Source: JANPEF01 sp046596055
GTDB lineage: Bacteria > Eisenbacteria > RBG-16-71-46 > DASYSL01
Assembly (NCBI GenBank): GCA_046596055.1
Contig: JBKJNH010000240.1
Span: forward strand, 1 to 40,281
DNA: 40,281 nucleotides
Direction: 5' to 3'
The notes below the pieces were generated by a model, which worked only from the letters and a program-made list of their open reading frames with translations, did no database searches and had not been told where the DNA came from. Below are positions 21,408-29,391 of this stretch, piece after piece (positions within the stretch are counted from its first letter, which is position 1; every line of letters starts with the position of its first letter). Both the position numbers and the translations under genes were made by a program.

Positions 21408-22946
21408 TCACCCTTCCCCACGCATCGACAGCGCCTCCGCCACCGCTTCGGCGCCGACCACGGTCTCGCCCGCGAGGTCCGCCACCGTGCGGGCAAGGCG
21501 CCACGCGCGGTGGTAGCCCCGCGCGGAGAGCCCAAGCTTCGTCACCGCATCGGCGAGGAGCCTGCGCGTTGCGTTGTCCAGGGCTGCCGCGCGTTCGAGT
21601 TCCGCCGGCGTGAGCCTGGCGTTGGTCGCGGCGACACCGAGGCACGACGATCGCGCTTCCTGTCGCGCCCGCGCGAGGCGGACGCGGTCGCGCGCTCCTG
21701 CGGTCTCGTCGGGGAAGAGCGCGAGCCGCCGCCTGGCGAGATCGCGCGCGCGCATGGCCGGCACCTCGATCCGCAGGTCGATGCGATCGAGCAGCGGACC
21801 CGAGAGACGCCCGCGATAGCGCCGGATCGCGTCCGGGCGGCAGCGACACGCGCGCCGGCGCCCGCTCCCGAGAAACCCGCACGGACACGGGTTCATCGCC
21901 GCCACCAGCTGGAAGGTGGCCGGAAATCGCACCGAGGTCGTGCCGCGCGCCACCGTGATCGAGCCTTCCTCGAGCGGCAGGCGAAGCGCCTCGAGCACGT
22001 CGCGGCGGAACTCGGGCAGCTCGTCGAGGAAGAGGACGCCATGATGGGCGAGCGTGATCTCGCCCGGTCGGGGGACCGGACCGCCGCCCAGCAACGCCGA
22101 CGGGGAAATCGACGCGTGTGGCGCGCGGAACGGTCGGTGCGACAGAAGCGCGGCCGCGTCGCCGTTGAACTGCCCCGCGACCGAGGCGATGCGGGCGCGC
22201 TCGATCGCCTCGGCGGGGGACAGGGGTGGCAGGATCGCCGGCAGCGCCCGGGCGAGCAGCGTCTTCCCCACGCCCGGCGGGCCGATGAACAGCAGATTGT
22301 GCCCGCCCGCAGCGGCGACCTCCAGCGCCCGCTTGGCGTGCTCCTGGCCGGCGATGGCATCCAGGGGTGAGTCGTCACCGGCCGCGGCGGACGTCGGTTG
22401 TGGTGCAGCGTCGACATCGACCGCGCGCGGCACCGCGTTCCCGCGCACCCAGCCCGTCACCTCGAGCAGCGACTCCGCCGCGAACACGGGCAACGCACTC
22501 GCGAGCGCGGCTTCTCCTCCGTTCGCCGCCGGCACGACAATTGCCGTCGCGCCCTCGCGACGGGCGCCTTCGGCGAGCGCCATCGCGCCGCGTGTCGGGC
22601 GCAGCGTGCCGTCGAGCGCCAGTTCACCGACGACGATCCAATCCTCCATGCGTTGCGCGGGAAGTTGGCCCGATGCGGCGAGCACGGCGAGTGCGATCGG
22701 CAGGTCGAATGTCGAGCCTTCCTTCCGCTGGTGCGCCGGCGCCAGGTTCACGGTGATGCGGCGCATGGGGAACTGGAAGCCCGACTCGCGCAACGCGCTG
22801 ACGACGCGCACGCGGCTCTCGCGCACGGCGGCGTCGGGCAGTCCGACGACGTGGAATGCGGGCAGGCCGTTGGTGATCGAGACTTCGACGAGGACGGGGA
22901 TCGAATCGAGACCGTGGAGCGCGAGGCTCCGGATGCGGGCGAGCAG
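21408..22946 (-). CDS. comM: ComM/YifB family AAA+ ATPase (Mg-chelatase-like)
   Basis: A hexameric helicase that promotes branch migration during recombination of incoming DNA in natural transformation; cytosolic, 512 residues, full length. Seen: SITNGLPAFHVVGLPDAAVRESR and TVNLAPAHQRKEGSTFDLPIAL (N-terminal Lon-like domain), Walker A GPPGVGKTLLARAL, Walker B GVLFLDELPEF, the zinc-knuckle AAMNPCPCGFLGSGRRRACRC, and the C-terminal GYHRAWRLARTVADL. The conserved start (LARIRSLALHGLDSIPVLVEV) is preceded only by CTG at 22946, with GGGAG a few nt upstream. The in-frame GTG at 23003 would lie upstream of the best promoter box (TACAAT, 22992-22997), so CTG is favoured. Confidence 0.93.
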   Translation of the reverse strand: MLARIRSLALHGLDSIPVLVEVSITNGLPAFHVVGLPDAAVRESRVRVVSALRESGFQFPMRRITVNLAPAHQRKEGSTFDLPIALAVLAASGQLPAQRMEDWIVVGELALDGTLRPTRGAMALAEGARREGATAIVVPAANGGEAALASALPVFAAESLLEVTGWVRGNAVPRAVDVDAAPQPTSAAAGDDSPLDAIAGQEHAKRALEVAAAGGHNLLFIGPPGVGKTLLARALPAILPPLSPAEAIERARIASVAGQFNGDAAALLSHRPFRAPHASISPSALLGGGPVPRPGEITLAHHGVLFLDELPEFRRDVLEALRLPLEEGSITVARGTTSVRFPATFQLVAAMNPCPCGFLGSGRRRACRCRPDAIRRYRGRLSGPLLDRIDLRIEVPAMRARDLARRRLALFPDETAGARDRVRLARARQEARSSCLGVAATNARLTPAELERAAALDNATRRLLADAVTKLGLSARGYHRAWRLARTVADLAGETVVGAEAVAEALSMRGEG

Positions 22947-22991
22947 GGTGGATCTCCCGCGGGGGCGGGTGCGGCGGGAGGGGCGACCCGC

Positions 22992-22997
22992 ATTGTA
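22992..22997 (-). promoter_or_regulatory. Candidate -10 box of comM
   Basis: TACAAT on the minus strand. The transcript would start near 22985, giving a leader of about 38 nt before the CTG at 22946. Confidence 0.4.
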
Positions 22998-23020
22998 GAG
23001 CACCCTGCCGGTCGCCGTGC

Positions 23021-23026
23021 TAGACT
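23021..23026 (+). promoter_or_regulatory. Candidate -10 box of the 23076 gene
   Basis: TAGACT, divergent from the comM box. The leader of about 42 nt carries GGAG 8 nt before ATG 23076. The same hexamer precedes the genes at 37617 (minus strand) and 40048. Confidence 0.4.
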
Positions 23027-23075
23027 TCCCGCGCGTCGTTCCCCCCGGCGAAACCCATTTCATTGGAGTCGCCCC

Positions 23076-24836
23076 ATGTCTTCGTTTGCTTCGTGGATCA
23101 CTGCCCGAGTTGCGAGCTTTGTCGTGGTTCTCCCTCTCGTTCTCCTTGCCGCACTCCATTCGACCCCGGTCGCCGCCCAGTGGCTGCCGGATGGCGCCGC
23201 CGTCTGCACGGCTGCCGGTGACCAGACGCTCATTTCCGCGGTTCCCGACGGCAGCAGCGGTGTCATCGTGTTCTGGGAGGATCGGCGCGCGGTGCCGGCG
23301 CGCGTGCGGGCGCAGCGGCTGAACTCGGCAGGTGTTGCGCAGTGGGCTGCGGGCGGGATCGAGATCTCCTCGCTCGCCAGCGCGCAGACCGCACCGGTGG
23401 CGACGGGCGACGGCGTCGGTGGCGCCATCGTCGCGTGGGAGCAGGACGGCGGGGCGAGCGCGTACGACGTGTGGGCGCAGCGCGTCGACGGCGCGGGTGT
23501 GCGCCAGTGGGGCGCCAACGGCGTGGTCGTCGCCGGATCGAACGGCTCGCAGTGGAAGCCGCTCATCATTTCCGACTTCCGGCAAATCCTCGTGACGACG
23601 CCCGGTGCGCTCATCGCTTACGAGAGCACGGCGCTCGACGCTGGCGATCTGTACGTCGCGGCGCTCGACGCGAACGGTGCGGTGCGCTGGATCACCTTTG
23701 CCGCCGTTGGCCCGGGGCGGCAGGGGCCGGCTGCGCTCGTCAGCGATGGTAGCGGGACGACCGTGGCGAACCCGAAGGGCGCGATGCTCGCCTGGCGCGA
23801 CGAGCGCGTCAGCGCGGATCAGGGTGAGATCTACGCGCAGCGCGTGAGCTCGCTCGGCTCGCCGCTGTGGGCCGCCGGCGGAATGCAGGTCTGCGCGGCA
23901 GGGGCGCTCACCGGTGCACCGTCCCTGCTGCAGGTTGCCACGGGCACCGCGATCGTCGCCTGGCCACGCTTCACCGGACTGTCGCGTAGCGATATCGACA
24001 TCCGGGCCGATCGCATCGGTGGCGCCGGCAGCTGGGCCGTGAACGGTGTCGCGGTCTGTGACTTCGGCGGCCGGCGCGGCGACGTCGTGCTGGTGCGCGA
24101 CGCCGCATTCGGTGCCATTCTCGCGTGGCGCGATCAGCGCAATTTCTTCGAGCCGCGCGTCTACGCGCAGCGCATCGACCAGTTCGGCGTCGGGCGCTGG
24201 GCCGATGACGGCATCCCGATCGGCGAGGGCCTGGCCCCCGAGGCCTCCGTCGAGATCGGAAGCTCGGTTGCCGGCGGCGTGATCACCTGGACGGACAAGC
24301 GCTACGGCAACGACGACCTCTTCGCGCAGCGCATCGATTCGACCGGCACGAAGTTCTGGAACCCGTGGGGCGTGCCGGTGACACGCGCGGCGAATCTTCA
24401 GTACGAGCAGGTGGTGATCAGCGATGGCGCGAACGGGGCGATCGTCGTCTGGCACGACTACCGGGGTGCCGATGGCGACATCTATGCGCAGCGGCTGTTC
24501 GACGGCGGGATCGTGGACGTCGCGCCCCTTCCTTCCGCACCCGCCCTCCGGCTGCAGCTCGGCGCCGCCGTTCCGAATCCGTTGCGCGCGGGCTCCGCGT
24601 TCGCGCTCGACCTGCCCGCCGAGTCGCCGGTCGACGCCGAGGTCGTCGCCGTAGATGGTCGCCGTGTGCGCACGTTGCTCGCGCGGGAGGCGCGTCCGGC
24701 CGGCCGCTCGACGCTTCACTGGGACGGTCGCGACGAACGGGGCGCCTCCGTCCCGCCGGGGCTCTACTTCGTGCGGGTCGTTGCCGGGACCGCCAGCGCG
24801 GCGCAGCGCGTCGTGATCGCCCGGTCCGGTTCCTGA
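23076..24836 (+). CDS. Secreted repeat protein with FlgD/T9SS-like C-terminal domain
   Basis: A 586-residue exported protein. The signal peptide ends near VAAQ (about residue 35). The body holds about seven imperfect repeats, each with a core like VWAQRVDGAGVRQWGANGV (I/V-x-A-Q-R ... G ... W ... G-V/I), separated by strands of the type GAIVAWED or GGVITWTDKRYGNDD, suggesting a beta-propeller. The C-terminal ~85 residues (VPNPLRAGSAFALDLP ... RSTLHWDGRDERGASVPPG-LYFVRV) form a FlgD-Ig-like domain resembling T9SS sorting domains of the FCB group. No catalytic motif is visible. GGAG lies 8 nt before ATG 23076. Probably surface-located. Confidence 0.85.
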   Translation: MSSFASWITARVASFVVVLPLVLLAALHSTPVAAQWLPDGAAVCTAAGDQTLISAVPDGSSGVIVFWEDRRAVPARVRAQRLNSAGVAQWAAGGIEISSLASAQTAPVATGDGVGGAIVAWEQDGGASAYDVWAQRVDGAGVRQWGANGVVVAGSNGSQWKPLIISDFRQILVTTPGALIAYESTALDAGDLYVAALDANGAVRWITFAAVGPGRQGPAALVSDGSGTTVANPKGAMLAWRDERVSADQGEIYAQRVSSLGSPLWAAGGMQVCAAGALTGAPSLLQVATGTAIVAWPRFTGLSRSDIDIRADRIGGAGSWAVNGVAVCDFGGRRGDVVLVRDAAFGAILAWRDQRNFFEPRVYAQRIDQFGVGRWADDGIPIGEGLAPEASVEIGSSVAGGVITWTDKRYGNDDLFAQRIDSTGTKFWNPWGVPVTRAANLQYEQVVISDGANGAIVVWHDYRGADGDIYAQRLFDGGIVDVAPLPSAPALRLQLGAAVPNPLRAGSAFALDLPAESPVDAEVVAVDGRRVRTLLAREARPAGRSTLHWDGRDERGASVPPGLYFVRVVAGTASAAQRVVIARSGS

Positions 24837-24859
24837 TACCCGACGTTCGCCCAACCGGC

Positions 24860-24865
24860 TATCCT
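24860..24865 (+). promoter_or_regulatory. Candidate -10 box of the SDR unit (leaderless)
   Basis: TATCCT, then 7 nt, then the ATG of a 15-codon ORF at 24873. Confidence 0.4.
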
Positions 24866-24872
24866 CCCGCGC

Positions 24873-24920
24873 ATGAGCACTCGCAAGCAGTCGGCGACTC
24901 CTCCGCGGAGACCGCAGTGA
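24873..24920 (+). CDS. Possible 15-aa leader peptide upstream of the SDR gene
   Basis: ATG to TGA, encoding MSTRKQSATPPRRPQ. The TGA overlaps the GTG start of the SDR gene (GTGA). The ATG lies 7 nt after a -10-like box and has no ribosome binding site. It could be a leaderless coupling ORF that lets ribosomes reach the SDR start, or chance. Confidence 0.3.
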   Translation: MSTRKQSATPPRRPQ

Positions 24921-25732
24921 CCAGGCCGGGCCGTTACGCCGGGAAGACCGTCGTCGTCACCGGGGCGAGCGGCGACCTGGGACGCGCCGTGGTCGCGGCA
25001 TTCGCAGCCGAGGGCGCGGCCCTCGGCCTCGTGTACGGGAAGAATCGCGCCGCGGCCGAGGCGCTGGTGGCCGATCCCGCGGTCGTGCCGTCGGGACGCG
25101 CGGTCGCGCTCGCCGGCGTCGACCTGACGGCATCGCCCGCGAAGGTTGGCAAGTCCGTGCACGCCGCCTGCGCCTCGATGCTCGACACGCTGGGCCGCTG
25201 CGACACGCTCGTGGCGCTCGCCGGCCTGCCCGCCACGCCCGTCCTGTGGCAGAAGTCGCTCGCCGAGGTGACGGCCGAGGACCTGCATTCCGCGTTCGCC
25301 ATCGACACCGTGGGCACGTTCTTGTTCGCGCAGGCGTTGGCGCCCGCGCTGACTGCGGCGAAGGGATCCATCGTGGTGACGAGTTCGTCGGCCGCGTTCT
25401 ACGGCGACGTGCTCGGCCTCGCGTTCGCGCCCGCGAAGAGCGCGAACGCCGGGCTCGTGAAGATGCTCGCGCGCGTGCTCGCGCCCGACGTGCGCGTCAA
25501 CGGCATCGCCCCGGGCGGAATCGCGACGGGCTGGCTGGCGACGCTCGACGATGGGCAGAAGGCGCATGCGGCGGAGCAGACGCTGGTGGGTCGGCTGGGC
25601 ACCTCGGCCGAGGTGGCGCAGGCGATCCTCGAGTTGGCCACCAACGGCTACCTGAACGGGCAGGTCGTACCGCTCGACGGCGGGATCTTCCCGCGTCCGA
25701 CGGCCGCCCATGCCCCCGAACGCGCGACGTAG
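24917..25732 (+). CDS. Short-chain dehydrogenase/reductase, catalytic Tyr replaced by Phe
   Basis: A 271-residue Rossmann-fold oxidoreductase-like protein. The cofactor motif TGASGDLGRAV is at about residues 15-25, followed by a Ser-rich IVVTSSSAAFYGD (catalytic Ser) and the region where YxxxK is expected, which reads GLAFAPAKSANAGLVKM: the Lys is kept but Tyr is Phe. The end NGIAPGGIATGWLATL and LNGQVVPLDGG are normal for the FabG-like branch. Either a neighbouring Tyr (AAFYGD) serves, or the protein has lost reductase activity. GTG 24917 is the only start close to the conserved fold; it overlaps a 15-codon ORF. Confidence 0.88.
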   Translation: MTRPGRYAGKTVVVTGASGDLGRAVVAAFAAEGAALGLVYGKNRAAAEALVADPAVVPSGRAVALAGVDLTASPAKVGKSVHAACASMLDTLGRCDTLVALAGLPATPVLWQKSLAEVTAEDLHSAFAIDTVGTFLFAQALAPALTAAKGSIVVTSSSAAFYGDVLGLAFAPAKSANAGLVKMLARVLAPDVRVNGIAPGGIATGWLATLDDGQKAHAAEQTLVGRLGTSAEVAQAILELATNGYLNGQVVPLDGGIFPRPTAAHAPERAT

Positions 25733-25789
25733 CGTTTCCGGTAAAGTTCACGATCAAGGGGTCCGCGTGTTCTGCCGATATCCCCCTGC

Positions 25790-27535
25790 GTGAACCCTTC
25801 TCCCCCGACTCCCGACAGTCCCGCGGCGATCATCGCCCGCGAGAGCCGGCAGCGCCGTCGCCTGGCGGCGCTGCTCGACGTGAGTCGTCTCGTCGCCTCC
25901 TCGCTCGACCCGCAGGCGATCCTCGAGACCGTCGCCGACAAGATGAGCGACCTCGTGGGCGCCACCGAGGTGACGATCTTCGGCGTCGACGACGACGGAC
26001 TTCTGTTGCTGCCGCTCGTCGCCCGCGTCGAGGAGAAGTACATGGCCGACGTGATGCGCATGCGCATCAAGATCGGCGAGGGGATCACGGGCTTCGTGTT
26101 CACCAGCGGCGTCCCCGAGATCATCGGTCACGCCGAGACCGACTCCCGCGCCGTGCAGGTGCAGGGCACGCCCGAGGACGAGGCCACGTCGCTGGTCTGC
26201 GTGCCGTTCTCGGTGCACGACCGGGTGGCTGGAGTGATCGTGCTCTCGCGCTACGGCGTCGACCAGTTCACGCCCGAGGATCTCGAGATCGTCACCATCT
26301 TCGCCGGCCACTGCTCGGTCGCGTTCGCCAACGCGGGCCTGTTCGCCGACCTGCGCAAGGCGTTCGAGGAGCTGCGGGCCACGCAGAACCAGCTCGTGCA
26401 GTCGGCCAAGCTCAACGCCCTCGGCGAGATGGCGTCGGGCGTGGCCCACGACTTCAACAACATGCTCGCCGCGATCCTGGGGCGCACGCAGCTGCTGCTC
26501 GCACGCGCCGAGGATCCCGAGACGCGCCGCTCGCTCGAGCTGATCGAGCAGACCGCGCAGGACGGCGCGCAGACGGTCCGTCGCATCCAGGAGTTCACGC
26601 GCGTGCGCATGGACGAGGTGCTCGACGAGGTCGACCTCAACCGCATCCTGCTCGACGTCGTCGAGCTGACGCGGCCGTCGTGGCAGACGCAGGCCAAGGC
26701 GCACGGGGCGGTCATCGACATCGTCAAGGACCTGGCGCCGGTCGCGCTGGTCGCGGGCAGCGCGTCCGAGCTGCGCGAGGTGTTCACCAACCTGGTGCTC
26801 AATGCGGTGGACGCGATGCATCGCGGCGGCACGCTCTCGCTCACCACCGAACTCGAGGACGGGCGCGTGATCGCCACCGTGTCCGACACGGGCCACGGGA
26901 TGGACGACCAGGTGCAGGCACGCTGCTTCGATCCGTTCTTCACGACGAAGGCGGTCAAGGGAACCGGGCTGGGCTTGAGCGTCGCCTACGGCATCCTCGG
27001 GCGTCACAAGGCGACGATCGAGGTGACGAGCGTCCCGCACGAGGGGACGACGTTCCGCCTCGCGTTTCCGCTGCGCGCCGGCGTGCGCGTGCCGGCCAGC
27101 GCGCCGGATGCGGCAGGGGACATCGGCTCGTTCCGCGCGCTCGTCATCGACGACGAACCGGCGGTGCTCTCCGTCCTCACCGAGTTGCTCGAGGCGCTGG
27201 GCCATGCGCCCACGCCGGCGCTGGGCGGTCCCGAGGGGATGGCGCGGCTGCGCGAGCTCGTCGCGGCGGGAGCCGCGGCGATGCCCGAGGTCATCTTCAC
27301 CGACCTGGGCATGCCGGGCGTGGGCGGTTGGGACATCGCGGCCGAGGCCAAGCGCATCGCCCCCGACGCCGCGGTCGTGCTGGTGACCGGCTGGGGCGTG
27401 CAGCTCGAGGTCGAGAGTGCACGTGCCAAGGGCATCGACTTCCTCCTCGGCAAGCCGTTCACCGTCGAGGACGTCGAGTCGACGCTGCGCAAGATCCGTC
27501 GCCTTCGCGATGCCGGAGTGCGCGAGGCCGCCTAG
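25790..27535 (+). CDS. Soluble histidine kinase: GAF-HisKA-HATPase-receiver
   Basis: A 581-residue cytosolic kinase with no membrane segment. GAF at about residues 25-185; HisKA at about 205-275 with phospho-acceptor His in GEMASGVAHDFNNMLAAI (HDFNN type of HPK4 kinases); HATPase with VFTNLVLNAVDAM, DTGHGM and KGTGLGLSV; receiver at about 445-570 (ALVIDDEPAV, Asp in FTDLGMPGVGG, FLLGKPF). The GAF domain probably senses a cytosolic small molecule. No partner regulator is adjacent, so signalling through its own receiver or an orphan regulator is likely. GTG 25790 follows TATCCC by 5 nt. Its stop is 1 bp from the stop of the convergent redoxin gene. Confidence 0.92.
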   Translation: MNPSPPTPDSPAAIIARESRQRRRLAALLDVSRLVASSLDPQAILETVADKMSDLVGATEVTIFGVDDDGLLLLPLVARVEEKYMADVMRMRIKIGEGITGFVFTSGVPEIIGHAETDSRAVQVQGTPEDEATSLVCVPFSVHDRVAGVIVLSRYGVDQFTPEDLEIVTIFAGHCSVAFANAGLFADLRKAFEELRATQNQLVQSAKLNALGEMASGVAHDFNNMLAAILGRTQLLLARAEDPETRRSLELIEQTAQDGAQTVRRIQEFTRVRMDEVLDEVDLNRILLDVVELTRPSWQTQAKAHGAVIDIVKDLAPVALVAGSASELREVFTNLVLNAVDAMHRGGTLSLTTELEDGRVIATVSDTGHGMDDQVQARCFDPFFTTKAVKGTGLGLSVAYGILGRHKATIEVTSVPHEGTTFRLAFPLRAGVRVPASAPDAAGDIGSFRALVIDDEPAVLSVLTELLEALGHAPTPALGGPEGMARLRELVAAGAAAMPEVIFTDLGMPGVGGWDIAAEAKRIAPDAAVVLVTGWGVQLEVESARAKGIDFLLGKPFTVEDVESTLRKIRRLRDAGVREAA

Positions 27536-27536
27536 G

Positions 27537-28184
27537 CTACTCCGTCGCTCCGGCGCCCGCGCCCGCGGGCAGCTCGCCCTTCGCCTCCAGCGCCTCCTTC
27601 GTCATGCGCACCAGCTCCGTTCCCGTCGGCAATCCCCCCGAAATCATCCAGATGATGCGCCCCTTCTTGTTGATCAGGAACGCGCCCGGGCGCGGGTTCG
27701 ACGACACCGGGTCGTACATGCCGTAGGTGCGCGCCGTCACCGAGGCGCGGTCGGTCAACAGGGGCAGCTTCGGCGCGGCGACCCAGTCGCGCTGCCGGTC
27801 GCGGCCGAACGGTGCCAGCACGACCGCGCCGATGCCGAGCCCGGCCAGGCCGTCGGCGGCCGCCTCGATGTCGGCGCTCTCCTGGGGATGGCGGACGAAG
27901 ATGAGCAGCCAGGGCTTCGCGCGGCGCTCCGCCATGAGATGAAACGTGCGGCCGTCCTGGTCGCGCAGGTTGACGTCGGGCGCGGGGTCGCCCACCAGGT
28001 AGCGTCCGATGCCGGTCGAGGCCGGGCTCGGCGACTCGAAGTTCTCGTCGCCGGGATCCGTCACGGGTCGGGGCTGGACGTTCTTTTCGGGATCCTGCGC
28101 CCGGGCGGGATCCGTCGTCGCGCAGAGGATGCACAGCAAAAGCGCGCCCGGGACGACGTGCGCGAGGCGAATCGGTGTGCGCAT
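27537..28184 (-). CDS. Exported peroxiredoxin/AhpC-TSA-fold protein without cysteine
   Basis: A 215-residue protein with a signal peptide (LAHVVPGALLLCILCATTDPARA). The mature domain has the redoxin pattern: GDPAPDVNLRDQDGRTFHL, WLLIFVRHPQESADIEAAADGL, GAVVLAPFGRDRQRDWV, LPLLTDRASVTARTYGMYD and PGAFLINKKGRIIW. Where peroxiredoxins carry the peroxidatic Cys (after the FY/F strand) there is HPQES, and the mature chain has no Cys at all. It therefore cannot work as a thiol peroxidase; it may bind a ligand or metal. GGGAGG lies 7 nt before ATG 28184. It converges on the GAF kinase. Confidence 0.85.
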   Translation of the reverse strand: MRTPIRLAHVVPGALLLCILCATTDPARAQDPEKNVQPRPVTDPGDENFESPSPASTGIGRYLVGDPAPDVNLRDQDGRTFHLMAERRAKPWLLIFVRHPQESADIEAAADGLAGLGIGAVVLAPFGRDRQRDWVAAPKLPLLTDRASVTARTYGMYDPVSSNPRPGAFLINKKGRIIWMISGGLPTGTELVRMTKEALEAKGELPAGAGAGATE

Positions 28185-28205
28185 GGCCGAACCTCCCGGC
28201 CGGGG

Positions 28206-29213
28206 TCAAGCGCGGGCGAGCACCGCCTCGCGCAAGGCGTCCAGCCGTTCTGGGGGAGTCGCCGGATGAATCGAGCAGCCGGGCGCGATGATCCAGCCCC
28301 GGCCGCCGGTGTCCGCGAAGCCACGCTCGAGTTGCGACAGCGCGAGCGCGTCGTCCGCGGCGACGAGGGCGTCATCGTGGCCGATGCCCCCGATCATCGC
28401 TCCGCGCACGAGCGGTCGTGCCGCGCGCAGGTCGAGGTTGCCGTCGGCGGTCGAGTCCCACGAGACCGCGGCGACGGGATAGTCGGTGAGGGACGCGAGG
28501 TAGTTGTTCGGACGGCAGACGTGCAGGAGGTTGAACGGCGCCCCGGCGGCGCGCGCGAGAACCCGCAGGTCGTAGGGCGTCGCGAAGGCGCGATACGCGG
28601 CAGGTGACCACGCCCGATCGGCGGTCGCCCACTCGACGGTGGCGAAGTAGATGCCGTCGGCGCCCGCGGCGAGCGCCTTGGGCACGAAGTCCTCGAACGT
28701 CCTCGTCACGGTCTCGACGGCGCCGCGCACCGCGTCGGGGTCGGTCGCCATGACGCGCTCGACGGAGCTCGTGCTCTCGGCCATGTCGGTGACGATCGCG
28801 AGCGGCGAGAACACGGTTTCGACCAGCAGCACGTCGGGCGGCAGGCCGGCCCGCACCAGGCGGATCGCCTCGAGCTGCTCGCCCAGCGCGCCGGCATCGC
28901 CGGGCACGGGCTTCATCGAGCGGAAGTCGCGGGAGGTCCGCAGCGGGAACGACTGGCGGGTGGGCTTGTCGAGGGCGTGTCGCGGGGTGGAGTAGCCGAG
29001 GCCCCAGGGCTCGCCGTGGTACGAGGCGCGAGGGTTCAGCTTGACGAAGTCCCAGTCGTGGCGCTCGCGGCGCTCGAGGGTCTGCGTGGCGAGGTCCGCG
29101 GCGGATCCCTCGCGGTCGTAAATGTGGCCCCAGAACGACATCGGCGGTCGATCCACGGGATCGCCGGCCAGCGTCGCGAACACCCGGTCCCGTCGCGAAG
29201 CGAAGTCAGTCAA
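28206..29213 (-). CDS. Uroporphyrinogen decarboxylase-family (URO-D/MtaA-like) protein
   Basis: A 335-residue TIM-barrel protein of the URO-D superfamily, which includes heme-pathway decarboxylases and corrinoid methyltransferases. Seen: RVFATLAGDPVDRPPMSFWGH at the N-terminus, VETVFSPLAIVTDMAES, LAAGADGIYFATVEWATAD, HVCRPNNYLASLTDYPVAAVSWD and GGRGWIIAPGCSIHPATPPERL. The last, with HxC-like elements, recalls the methyltransferase branch rather than true HemE, whose N-terminal RQAGR motif is missing. No other heme or corrinoid gene is near, so the substrate is open. TTG 29213 has GGAGG 7 nt upstream, and a TACACT box precedes it. Confidence 0.82.
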   Translation of the reverse strand: MTDFASRRDRVFATLAGDPVDRPPMSFWGHIYDREGSAADLATQTLERRERHDWDFVKLNPRASYHGEPWGLGYSTPRHALDKPTRQSFPLRTSRDFRSMKPVPGDAGALGEQLEAIRLVRAGLPPDVLLVETVFSPLAIVTDMAESTSSVERVMATDPDAVRGAVETVTRTFEDFVPKALAAGADGIYFATVEWATADRAWSPAAYRAFATPYDLRVLARAAGAPFNLLHVCRPNNYLASLTDYPVAAVSWDSTADGNLDLRAARPLVRGAMIGGIGHDDALVAADDALALSQLERGFADTGGRGWIIAPGCSIHPATPPERLDALREAVLARA

Positions 29214-29231
29214 TGCGCACCTCCGGTAGGC

Positions 29232-29237
29232 AGTGTA
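29232..29237 (-). promoter_or_regulatory. Candidate -10 box of the URO-D-like gene
   Basis: TACACT on the minus strand inside GCGTACACTGCC (29229-29240), identical over 12 bp to the mqnD promoter region. The leader is short and carries GGAGG. Confidence 0.45.
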
Positions 29238-29259
29238 CGCCCGCGGCGCGCGCGGAGCA

Positions 29260-29289
29260 ATGGAACGCGGGCGCATGGAACGCGGGCGC
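29260..29289. repeat. Two tandem 15-bp units ATGGAACGCGGGCGC
   Basis: A perfect tandem duplication in the divergent gap between the URO-D-like gene and hldA. Probably replication slippage; possible variable site. Confidence 0.6.
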
Positions 29290-29314
29290 GGGCCGCGCCC
29301 AGCGGGCGGGGTCC

Positions 29315-29343
29315 TTGTTCCGCGGGGGGCCGGATGGTAGCTT
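29315..29343 (+). promoter_or_regulatory. Promoter of hldA
   Basis: TTGTTC (29315-29320), a 17-nt spacer, TAGCTT (29338-29343). Predicted leader of about 42 nt before GTG 29392. The best complete promoter on the plus strand of this window. Confidence 0.5.
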
Positions 29344-29391
29344 TCGGGCGCGTCCTTCCCGCCCGATCGGCGTCCGTCCCGAGGATCCCCC

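Noticed and set aside
22398..23075. Plus-strand N-terminal extension of the 23076 protein
   Set aside because: Antisense to comM and without a signal peptide; the true signal peptide begins at ATG 23076 with GGAG upstream.
24837..24916. SDR starting upstream in its own frame near 24876
   Set aside because: The in-frame upstream codons (AHEHSQAVGDSSAET) contain no start codon before the previous gene; the ATG at 24873 is in a different frame.
29260..29289. Tandem 15-bp repeat as a CRISPR or regulator array
   Set aside because: Only two units with no spacer; simple slippage is enough.
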